Positions 25,886-31,908 of a stretch of DNA of 31,908 nt are shown piece after piece. The number at the start of each line of letters is the position of its first letter. Position 1 is the stretch's first letter. The position numbers and the translations under genes are program-made. This stretch comes from CAZDBA01 sp964503615. GTDB taxonomy: Bacteria > Planctomycetota > Planctomycetia > Pirellulales > Pirellulaceae. The notes under the pieces were generated by a model. It saw only the letters and a list, made by a program, of their open reading frames with translations, had not been told where the DNA came from and made no database searches. The stretch is from positions 1-31,908 of the forward strand of contig CAZDBA010000042.1 of NCBI GenBank assembly GCA_964503615.1. The letters run 5' to 3'.

Positions 25886-26860
25886 TTAATCAACACCTAC
25901 ACTGATTCCCAGCAACCACAGCGCAAAGGTTAGCAACGTGGGAGTCAAGACGAAGCTTAAAACCGACGTCGTCAGGCAAACTTGGACCGCAACGCGCGGG
26001 TGCCCCCCGAAATGCTTGGCAATAATAATTGGCGTCACGGCAGTCGGCATCGCCGCCTGAACGACCAACAGCACATGCAAAGATTGCAAGCTGGGTGCAA
26101 AAGATAAACCAAACGCCACCAGCAAAAACAGGCTCGGCAAAACGGTAAATCGCAGTACAGCCGCTGTCGACATCACCCGCCAGTCAAACGCCCACTTCTC
26201 GCGCTCAAGTACGCCGCACATCGTTGCGCCAGCTAAAATCAAACCGATCGGAATTGCACAAGGCGCCAACAATTTTATCGGATAATTCACGAACTCAGGG
26301 ATAACCGTATACAAACCGGTAAAGTTCAGAAACAAACCGATTGCGATCGCGATCGTCGGACCATTCAACAACCGCTTCCAGGCTTGCGTTGCTGAACCGC
26401 TAATAATAACAACACCTGCAGTCCACAAAGCAATTTCGACACCGAGGCTATGTACTAATAGCACACCGATGATCTCGCTGGCTTGGGCCTCGGGAAACAA
26501 ACTTTCGATCAGCGGAATCGGAATGAAACCATAATTCTGAACGCCAACGGCCACCACGAACGTGTTCAAGCCTCCCGCCGGGTTTGTCTTCAATACTCGA
26601 CCGACCAACCAGCAAACCAAGTACGCAGTGAAGATCAAACTGGCACCGATGGCGATCGTCGTGCTCACCACAAAGGGACTTTGCAGATTTTCGTTCCCCG
26701 GCACCTTCGAAATAATAAAACACGGGTACAGGACATTCAGCACCAACCGCATCAAGCTGGTTTCTGTATCGTCGTCGATAATTTTAATTCGCCGAACTAC
26801 GTAGCCGACACCGATCACCAGAAAGACCGAGACCGTGCTGACGATAATCTTCTCAAACAT
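25886..26860 (-). CDS. AEC family (auxin efflux carrier-like) transporter
   Basis: A 324-aa integral membrane protein with about ten hydrophobic helices spread over its whole length and no soluble domain, as expected for the AEC family of bile/arsenite/riboflavin-superfamily secondary carriers. Landmarks are VGYVVRRIKIIDDDTETSLM near the N-terminus, LNVLYPCFIISKV in the second segment, VGVQNYGFIPIPLIESLF in the middle, APCAIPIGLILAGATMCGVL before the second half, and AAMPTAVTPIIIAKHFGG near the C-terminus. Bacterial members move small organic acids such as malate, but the substrate here cannot be predicted. The ATG is at 26860. It stands alone between convergent and divergent neighbours. Confidence 0.9.
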   Translation of the reverse strand: MFEKIIVSTVSVFLVIGVGYVVRRIKIIDDDTETSLMRLVLNVLYPCFIISKVPGNENLQSPFVVSTTIAIGASLIFTAYLVCWLVGRVLKTNPAGGLNTFVVAVGVQNYGFIPIPLIESLFPEAQASEIIGVLLVHSLGVEIALWTAGVVIISGSATQAWKRLLNGPTIAIAIGLFLNFTGLYTVIPEFVNYPIKLLAPCAIPIGLILAGATMCGVLEREKWAFDWRVMSTAAVLRFTVLPSLFLLVAFGLSFAPSLQSLHVLLVVQAAMPTAVTPIIIAKHFGGHPRVAVQVCLTTSVLSFVLTPTLLTFALWLLGISVGVD

Positions 26861-26978
26861 TTTCGGCTAATCAAAACGCGGCAAAAGTTGGTTTCCAGCA
26901 CAGGGCCCATTTGCCCAACAGGCGGCTGAGCGGTAATCAGAACATGCCAAGCGATTTCGAAAAAGGCATGATTGGAAA

Positions 26979-27000
26979 CCCGACGCGTTAGCGAGGAAAC
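26979..27000 (+). repeat. Possible dispersed intergenic repeat (CCGACGCGTTAGCGAGGAAA)
   Basis: The string CCGACGCGTTAGCGAGGAAA resembles short intergenic repeats I recall from Pirellulaceae genomes (GACGCGTTAGCGAGGG type). Only this copy was noticed in the window, so the repeat status depends on recollection, not on a second copy seen here. Confidence 0.35.
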
Positions 27001-27180
27001 GGCCTGACACTTTCGCCTCTAAAGCCAGTCCCAGAAGCTTATCTCTTCAAACTTGTTTGGCGATTTCTTGAATATGCCCACAGCAAATCGCCGATACAAC
27101 GATGTCCTCAGCCCGCATGTGTGGCCGAACGACTCGGCTGGAATGCTCAAAATTGTTGATATTTGTCGCAAATCTAAGCC

Positions 27181-27209
27181 TTACAAGCTCACAACGATTC
27201 TGCTAGAAT
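27181..27209 (+). promoter_or_regulatory. Extended -10 promoter for rpmG
   Basis: TGCTAGAAT (27201-27209) is an extended -10, and a weak -35 TTACAA (27181-27186) sits at the ideal 17-base spacing. Transcription would start about 40 bases before the rpmG ATG. Confidence 0.6.
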
Positions 27210-27255
27210 CCGTGACTCAAAATCGAAACTAAGTAACCCTACTGGAGAATCCGTC

Positions 27256-27432
27256 ATGGCCAAGAAAACGGGCGGAAAAAAGAAAAAACTCGAAATTGTC
27301 TACCTCGTTTGCGAAGAATCGGGTGACTACAACTATACTTTGCGTCGCAAGTCAGGCTTGGAAAAGCTGAAGATCAAAAAGTACTGCCCGCGATTGCGTA
27401 AGCACACTATCCACACGCAAAAGAAAAAGTAA
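27256..27432 (+). CDS. rpmG: 50S ribosomal protein L33
   Basis: A 58-aa basic protein: MAKKTGGKKKKLEIVYLVC, then EESGDYNYTLRRKSG, EKLKIKKYCPRLRKHTIHTQ and a KKK tail. It matches L33 of the large ribosomal subunit near the E site (TYTLRR-like strand, KKYCP and RKHTIH). Canonical zinc-binding L33 has two CXXC pairs. Here the first pair is reduced to CEES and the second to CPRL, so only one Cys of each pair remains. This resembles the zinc-independent (C-minus-like) class, although one Cys of each pair persists. GGAG at 27244-27247 is 8 bases before the ATG. The gene has its own promoter and a strong terminator and is probably monocistronic. Confidence 0.92.
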   Translation: MAKKTGGKKKKLEIVYLVCEESGDYNYTLRRKSGLEKLKIKKYCPRLRKHTIHTQKKK

Positions 27433-27453
27433 ACGTAAAACCGTTTCTGTCAG

Positions 27454-27500
27454 GTCGAAAGCTCGCACGAAAAAGTGCATAATTGCTTTCGACTTTTTTT
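27454..27500 (+). terminator. Strong intrinsic terminator after rpmG
   Basis: GTCGAAAGC (27454-27462) pairs perfectly with GCTTTCGAC (27485-27493), followed by seven T. An inner GCAC/GTGC hairpin (27465-27478) sits in the loop. It starts 21 bases after the rpmG stop and isolates rpmG from recJ. Confidence 0.92.
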
Positions 27501-27566
27501 GCGCCTGTACCTAATCCTGCTCGGTGCGATAGGCGAAAAAATACTGCCGCTAACGGAAGAGTAATC

Positions 27567-29381
27567 ATGGCCCGGAATTGGAAGATTCGCCCGCACGATA
27601 CCGCTTTGATTCAATCGATCGAAAGCGGAGCTTCGGTACCACCTGTGGTAGCTCAGATTTTGGCCCTTCGCGGTATTACCCACCCAGATGAAGTCTCTGC
27701 GTTTTTGAATTTAAAGATGCTGAACCTCGCCAAGCCGTTCGAGCTGCCGGGGATGAACGAAGCGTGCGACGCGATTCTGGATGCCATTCAGAGAAACGAA
27801 AAAATTGCGATCTATGGTGACTACGATTGCGACGGGATGACTTCGACCGCAATCCTGCACAACTGTATCGAGCTGCTGGGCGGCAACGTGACTTACTTTG
27901 TGCCGAATCGTCTGGACGATGGATACGGAGTCAACACCGCAGCACTGGACAAGCTACACAAAAAAGAAGTCCGATTGGTCATCACGGTCGATTGCGGAAT
28001 TTCAAGTGTCGCAGAAGTCGAACATGCCAACCGGCTTGGCCTGAAGATGATCGTAACGGATCACCACCAACCCGGCCCCGTGCTTCCGGACGCCGTCGCT
28101 ATTGTTCACCCTGCCCTGCCCGGTCACGATTATCGTTTTGCAGGATTGTGTGGAGCTGGCGTCGCATTCAAAATCGCCTGGGCACTTTGTGAACGCAAAT
28201 CGGGTTCACCCAAACTGCCGACTCCGATGCGTGAGTTTCTGTTCAAAGCGATCTCGCTGGCAGCGATTGGAACGGTCGCCGATGTGGTTCCGCTATTGGA
28301 TGAGAACCGAATCATCGTTCACTTTGGGCTCCAGTTAATCTCGCAGTATTGCAGCAAAGGCCTTTCCGAACTGCTGCGAGTTTCCAAGCTCAATGAAAAA
28401 GAAAAACTGGGCGCCGAAGATATCGCCTTTACGCTTGGCCCCCGCCTGAACGCTGCCGGCCGATTGGGGCAAGCTCAATTGGGCGTCGAGCTTCTGATAT
28501 GCGAGAACCCAACCCGAGCGACTCAGTTGGCGGAATACATCAACGAGTTGAACAAAAGCCGTGACTCTCTGGAAACGGGAATGCGTCGCAGCGCTAAAAA
28601 AATCATCAAAGAGAATCACGACCCCGAAAATGAACCCGCGCTTGTTTTGGCGAAAGCCGAATGGCACAAAGGCGTCTTGGGAATCGTCGCAGGTCGGTTG
28701 GCCGAACTGTATAACCGACCGACTATTTTGATTTCGATCGACAAAATGAACACCTCCGCAGCCGTTGGCTCGTGCAGGTCGGCTTGCGGATTGAATCTTT
28801 ACAAAGCTCTCGAAGCCTGCAGCGAACACCTGATCAAATTCGGCGGACATGTTGCAGCGGCTGGTCTCAAGATCGAAGTGGACAAGATCGACCGTTTCCG
28901 CGAAGAGTTTTGCGACTATGTTTCCAGCAATGTTCCCCCGGAGCGTTTTCAACCGCAATTAACGATCGATGCGGAAACGACGTTAGGCCAGCTATCGATG
29001 AACACGCTATACCAGATGGAACAGATCGCTCCTTTTGGACAACGGAATCCACGCCCCGTCTTGTGCGCGACAGGCGTCCAACTCGCCAGCCCAGCCGAGA
29101 CCATGGGCACCGACAACAAACACTTGCGATTGGAACTGGTTCAGCATAACGCCAAAGTCAAAGCGGTCGCGTTTGGGTGCGGCGACTGGGCGGCTGAACT
29201 TGATCACGATAGAGGGGTTTATGATTTTGCTTTCAAACCATCCATTAACGAGTATCGTGGATACAAAAGCGTTCAGTTGAAACTGATCGACTATCGCGTA
29301 CATAAATCGAGCGTCCCTCAACCTCTAGGTTCAAAAAATGACGAAAGTCACACTACCAAAAAACTGGCCGGCGGAGTCTGA
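27567..29381 (+). CDS. recJ: Single-stranded-DNA-specific exonuclease RecJ
   Basis: 5'-3' single-strand exonuclease of recombinational and mismatch repair (604 aa, near the usual 575-590). The DHH-family motifs are all present: YGDYDCDGMTS (motif I), VITVDCGIS (II), VTDHHQPG (III, Asp165-His166-His167) and the GLCGAGVAFKIAW region. The DHHA1 domain follows (GVLGIVAGRLAELYNRPTIL; GSCRSACGLNLYKALEACSE; KFGGHVAAAGL), with the OB-fold at the end (APFGQRNPRPVL). ATG 27567 is chosen because GGAAGA precedes it at good spacing and the protein then begins ARNWKIRP, like the family. An earlier in-frame TTG at 27483 lies inside the rpmG terminator. Its 3' end overlaps ung by 44 nt, so the two DNA-repair genes form an operon. 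Confidence 0.96.
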   Translation: MARNWKIRPHDTALIQSIESGASVPPVVAQILALRGITHPDEVSAFLNLKMLNLAKPFELPGMNEACDAILDAIQRNEKIAIYGDYDCDGMTSTAILHNCIELLGGNVTYFVPNRLDDGYGVNTAALDKLHKKEVRLVITVDCGISSVAEVEHANRLGLKMIVTDHHQPGPVLPDAVAIVHPALPGHDYRFAGLCGAGVAFKIAWALCERKSGSPKLPTPMREFLFKAISLAAIGTVADVVPLLDENRIIVHFGLQLISQYCSKGLSELLRVSKLNEKEKLGAEDIAFTLGPRLNAAGRLGQAQLGVELLICENPTRATQLAEYINELNKSRDSLETGMRRSAKKIIKENHDPENEPALVLAKAEWHKGVLGIVAGRLAELYNRPTILISIDKMNTSAAVGSCRSACGLNLYKALEACSEHLIKFGGHVAAAGLKIEVDKIDRFREEFCDYVSSNVPPERFQPQLTIDAETTLGQLSMNTLYQMEQIAPFGQRNPRPVLCATGVQLASPAETMGTDNKHLRLELVQHNAKVKAVAFGCGDWAAELDHDRGVYDFAFKPSINEYRGYKSVQLKLIDYRVHKSSVPQPLGSKNDESHTTKKLAGGV

Positions 29382-30027
29382 TTGGACCGCGCAGTTGGAA
29401 TCTGCATTTGCTGCTGAGAGTTTTCAGGAGCTAACCCGCTTCGTAGCCGAAGAGCGGGAATCAGCAACGATCTTTCCGCCTGCGGAAGAGACGTTCAACG
29501 CTTTTATCAACACTCCGTTCGCAGAAACGAAGGTGGTTATCCTTGGACAGGATCCGTATCACGGCCAGGGGCAGGCACATGGGCTGAGCTTTTCAGTACA
29601 AGACGACATCCGTCACCCGCCTTCGCTCAGAAACATCTTCAAAGAGCTGGTGGCCGACACGGGAGCGGAGATTCCTGAATCAGGCAGCTTGCTCAAATGG
29701 AGTCAACAAGGCGTTTTACTTTTGAATACCGTATTGACCGTTCGTGAATCAGAAGCCAACTCGCATCGAAAAAAAGGCTGGGAAACATTTACGGACGAAG
29801 TGATTCGCTCGCTCAATCAGCACCCGAACCAAATCGTGTTCGTGCTCTGGGGTGGACCCGCCCAAAAGAAAGAAAAGCTGATTGAGGACCGCCACGCGAT
29901 CATCAAATCGGCCCATCCCTCGCCGCTGTCCGCGCATCGTGGCTTCGTCGGCAGTAAGCCGTTTTCAAAAGTCAACCAGTTCCTGAGCGAGTCCAACCAA
30001 TCGCCGATCGATTGGAATTTGGCTTAG
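29338..30027 (+). CDS. ung: Uracil-DNA glycosylase (family 1)
   Basis: Excises uracil from DNA to start base excision repair. This 229-aa protein is the normal family-1 length. The water-activating motif GQDPYHGQGQAHGLSFSV holds Asp72, and the leucine-loop motif HPSPLSAHRG holds His193. KWSQQGVLLLNTVLTVRE and VFVLWGG are other family landmarks. The ATG at 29338 lies inside the recJ gene (44-nt overlap, different frame), so translation is probably coupled. The two products act on related steps of DNA repair: abasic-site production and resection. Confidence 0.97.
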   Translation: MTKVTLPKNWPAESDWTAQLESAFAAESFQELTRFVAEERESATIFPPAEETFNAFINTPFAETKVVILGQDPYHGQGQAHGLSFSVQDDIRHPPSLRNIFKELVADTGAEIPESGSLLKWSQQGVLLLNTVLTVRESEANSHRKKGWETFTDEVIRSLNQHPNQIVFVLWGGPAQKKEKLIEDRHAIIKSAHPSPLSAHRGFVGSKPFSKVNQFLSESNQSPIDWNLA

Positions 30028-30041
30028 TTAGCGGAGGCTTG

Positions 30042-30075
30042 ACTGGACTACTCATCGCACTTCAAGTCCAGTTTT
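30042..30075 (+). terminator. Possible terminator after ung
   Basis: ACTGGACT (30042-30049) pairs with AGTCCAGT (30065-30072) over a 15-base loop, followed by only a short T run. It is in the right place, 15 bases after the ung stop, but weak. Confidence 0.4.
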
Positions 30076-30232
30076 GAAACTTTCACGGAACAGTTCTGGT
30101 GATTGCACTCAAAATCGACGTTGGTTGACGCTTTACCAACCGCTAAATTACGGCCTACGGCAACTGACTCGTTGCATGTAATCGCACCCCATTTAATTAG
30201 CTTTGCCGAATCAGCGGACGATTTGACAAATC

Positions 30233-31015
30233 ATGCATACAGAAATCCATTCGGTTCTATTAAATAACGGCAAAGCGCCTGGACCGCTTACGGGAACTTA
30301 CCAAACCGAGACGCTGCGGCCGATTGTTTCGCTGATTTTCATCGTACCCATTTTGTTGGTGTACGAACTGGCTTGTATCGGATTTGATCAGACTGCCATT
30401 CGAACAGGAGTGGATCAGTGGTTACATCAGTTGTTATCCGTAATGGGAATCGGTCCGGTCATTGTTTTGCCGATCCTGACCGCAGGTGTTCTTTTATATC
30501 TACACCATCGAAACCGAGACAACTGGCAGGTTTCCCCCAAGACTTTTCTGGTGATGGTCGTCGAGTCGGCGGGCCTGGGAATGATCCTGTTTTCTGCTGC
30601 GCGAGCGTATCACTTGTTAGCCTACGTTGATGTCGCTCTCGTATGCTCAGTCAACACTCAAAGTGCTGGCGCAGAAGGAATGGGGTACTGGTTGGGCGAT
30701 ACGTTTGGTTATTTCGGTGCCGGGATCTATGAAGAGTTGATCTTTCGCTTGCTGTTATTGCCCGGTTTGATCGTTCTGTTTGCAAAATGGACTCCCAAAA
30801 AACGGAACGCTGTGTTGTTGGGGCTGATTGCTACCAGTCTTCTGTTTGCTACCTCTCACTACAACATCATCAACCCTGCTGGCAGCAGTTTCGAGTTGGG
30901 TAGTTTCGCATTTCGCTTTTTGGCCAGTGTTCTTTTCTGCGTAATTTTCATTTATCGTGGCTTCGGAATAGTTGTTGGCACGCATGTTGCATATGACGTT
31001 TTAACGCAGCTTTGA
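30233..31015 (+). CDS. CPBP family intramembrane glutamic protease (CAAX-protease-like)
   Basis: A 260-aa multi-pass membrane protein of the Rce1/CPBP (Abi) family. The motifs are in order: EELIFR (Glu167-Glu168 and Arg172), FATSHYN (His209) and the C-terminal GTHVAYDVL (a His-x-x-x-Asp variant, where Asn or similar is usual). Membrane helices occur near 32-50 (VSLIFIVPILLVYELACIGF), 70-90, 100-125, 160-180, 190-207 and 220-245. In other bacteria such proteins act as proteases or in immunity to self-made bacteriocins; the substrate here is not predictable. The ATG at 30233 has no clear Shine-Dalgarno sequence. It is 205 bases downstream of ung with a possible weak terminator between, so it is likely a separate unit. 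Confidence 0.88.
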   Translation: MHTEIHSVLLNNGKAPGPLTGTYQTETLRPIVSLIFIVPILLVYELACIGFDQTAIRTGVDQWLHQLLSVMGIGPVIVLPILTAGVLLYLHHRNRDNWQVSPKTFLVMVVESAGLGMILFSAARAYHLLAYVDVALVCSVNTQSAGAEGMGYWLGDTFGYFGAGIYEELIFRLLLLPGLIVLFAKWTPKKRNAVLLGLIATSLLFATSHYNIINPAGSSFELGSFAFRFLASVLFCVIFIYRGFGIVVGTHVAYDVLTQL

Positions 31016-31211
31016 CATCATTCGCTTGCATCTTAAAAAAAGAATTTCCTGCCCAAAAAAAGTTTTTCTCAGAAAAAAACGATTCGCAAACGCTGCCTCA
31101 GCAATATTTAGAATCGTGAAACTATTGATCCAATCTGACGTTGTGTTTTGTCAATAGATAAATGCTAGGATTGAAATAAAAGTTTTACACGCGCAGATGC
31201 CGATTTGAATT

Positions 31212-31217
31212 TATAAT
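31212..31217 (+). promoter_or_regulatory. Consensus -10 box (TATAAT) before the DUF2617 gene
   Basis: A perfect TATAAT without a well-spaced -35. Transcription from here would begin near 31224, after the in-frame TTG at 31221 and before the GTG at 31305, which supports the GTG start. Confidence 0.35.
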
Positions 31218-31304
31218 GCATTGTTCAGGAATCGTTTTTTCTGTAATCTCGTTGCCCCGCTAGTCGGGAAATCAAATCAGTTCAATCGAAAGATTTTCGC
31301 TCGC

Positions 31305-31856
31305 GTGTTATTCGCTCGTCCCAAAGTTACCGACCTCACGTTTCACCTGTTTGGGAGATCTGTACATCCCGAACTGTTTAACGCGTGCGCAAGTCGGGTC
31401 GTTGAGCGAAAGAACTATCGGATTCAGATTAACATCACTTCGGTAGGCCATCTTGTTGCGTTCCAGCACAAGGGTCTGATGGTCACCGAAATCTGCGCAA
31501 GCCCTCATCAGCCTTTGCCCCAGAACCATTGCTTGTTCTCACAGCGTTTGGAGTCCAGTCACGAGCATCATCGTTTGCACGAAGACCAGATTCAGTACAA
31601 ATCGCAATTCCAAATCGAAGGCGTTAATCCCCGCATGCTCGTTTCGATTGCCCAGCAATTAAAGGAACAGGGTCAATGCGAAGGCTTGGTGCATCAGTTT
31701 AAATCCAGCGGCAGAATGTCAATCGGCGGAGTTAGCTACGTCAACATTCAAGCGTTTAATTCGCGTGTGCTGGTTCGCTCGCTTCATACTTTTCCTGACA
31801 CTTACGCAGTTGTCAAAAGCGAATCAACTTTTGAAATCTACGAGAAAAAGTCGTAA
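31305..31856 (+). CDS. DUF2617 family protein
   Basis: A soluble protein of 183 aa with no signal peptide or membrane helix. From GTG 31305 it reads MLFARPKVTDLTFHLFGRSV, then HPELFNACASRVVERKNYRI. This is the usual opening of DUF2617, a family found mostly in planctomycetes. The middle has a histidine-rich stretch (LESSHEHHRLHEDQIQYKSQ), and the C-terminus has YVNIQAFNSRVLVRSLHTFP, DTYAVVKSESTFEI. The family has no known function. The longer in-frame TTG start at 31221 would add 28 residues that do not look conserved. About 290 bases of AT-rich noncoding DNA separate it from the CPBP gene. Confidence 0.82.
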   Translation: MLFARPKVTDLTFHLFGRSVHPELFNACASRVVERKNYRIQINITSVGHLVAFQHKGLMVTEICASPHQPLPQNHCLFSQRLESSHEHHRLHEDQIQYKSQFQIEGVNPRMLVSIAQQLKEQGQCEGLVHQFKSSGRMSIGGVSYVNIQAFNSRVLVRSLHTFPDTYAVVKSESTFEIYEKKS

Positions 31857-31908
31857 CAGCCCAATCGTTGATTGGACGAACTTTGGATCGCTATGACCCA
31901 CTGCATTT

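Larger units (their letters stand above)
26861..27255. other. Intergenic region upstream of rpmG
   Basis: About 395 bases between the divergent transporter and rpmG. I see no ORF worth calling and no RNA gene. It holds a planctomycete-style GCGTTAGCGAG element (26979-27000), a short inverted pair (CATGCC near 26943 and GGCATG near 26965), and the rpmG promoter at its right end. Confidence 0.6.

Noticed and set aside
28335..28958. 207-codon minus-strand frame opposite recJ
   Set aside because: Antisense to clearly conserved RecJ motifs; only an open shadow.
31141..31171. TTGTGT and TAGGAT as a promoter for the DUF2617 gene
   Set aside because: The spacer is 19 bases and the -35 box is poor. 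The TATAAT at 31212 is at least as good, so no firm call was made for this pair.
1..31908. CRISPR arrays, insertion sequences, integrases or phage genes
   Set aside because: No regularly spaced repeats, transposase motifs or attachment-site pairs were seen by eye on either strand. The only tRNA gene shows no integrated element next to it.

Overview
The window looks like a chromosomal segment from a planctomycete, most likely a Pirellulaceae-type member of the PVC group. The call rests on gene content rather than a marker gene. There are two large secreted 'PVC-type' dehydrogenase/cytochrome c proteins, a DUF1570 protein with leucine-rich repeats, a DUF2617 protein, a eukaryotic-like Ser/Thr kinase, and a short L33 protein that has lost part of its zinc ribbon. 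The DNA is draft quality: a run of exactly 100 N (16176-16275) cuts one gene.

Layout. Positions 142-3130 (minus) hold a two-component pair, a HAMP histidine kinase and an NtrC-type sigma-54 activator. Positions 3626-7015 (plus) encode a 1129-aa exported beta-propeller/HEAT/cytochrome c protein. Then come an LptF/LptG-type permease (minus), an M3 oligopeptidase (plus) and a DUF1570 HEXXH protein with C-terminal leucine-rich repeats (plus). A tRNA-His gene follows, with its own promoter and a strong terminator that also faces the end of a second exported cytochrome c protein (minus, 12889-15351). A methyltransferase broken by the assembly gap occupies 15595-16442.

The most unusual part is 16496-25851. 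Read on the minus strand from 24382 downward, it encodes an AAA+ ATPase with an N-terminal winged-helix-like domain, a 1099-aa protein in which an intact Ser/Thr kinase is fused to a tubulin/FtsZ-like domain, a helical protein of unknown function, and then a run of small membrane proteins, one interrupted by an in-frame TGA. Divergent from the ATPase is an FHA-EAL protein, which pairs a phosphothreonine-binding domain with a cyclic-di-GMP phosphodiesterase domain. Together these suggest, by inference only, a kinase-controlled GTPase/ATPase assembly at the membrane. That would be notable in a lineage known for dividing without FtsZ.

The right end is housekeeping: an AEC-family transporter (minus), then on the plus strand rpmG (L33) with a clear promoter and terminator, recJ overlapping ung by 44 nt, a CPBP membrane protease and a DUF2617 protein. 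No CRISPR array, insertion sequence, integrase or prophage gene was seen.
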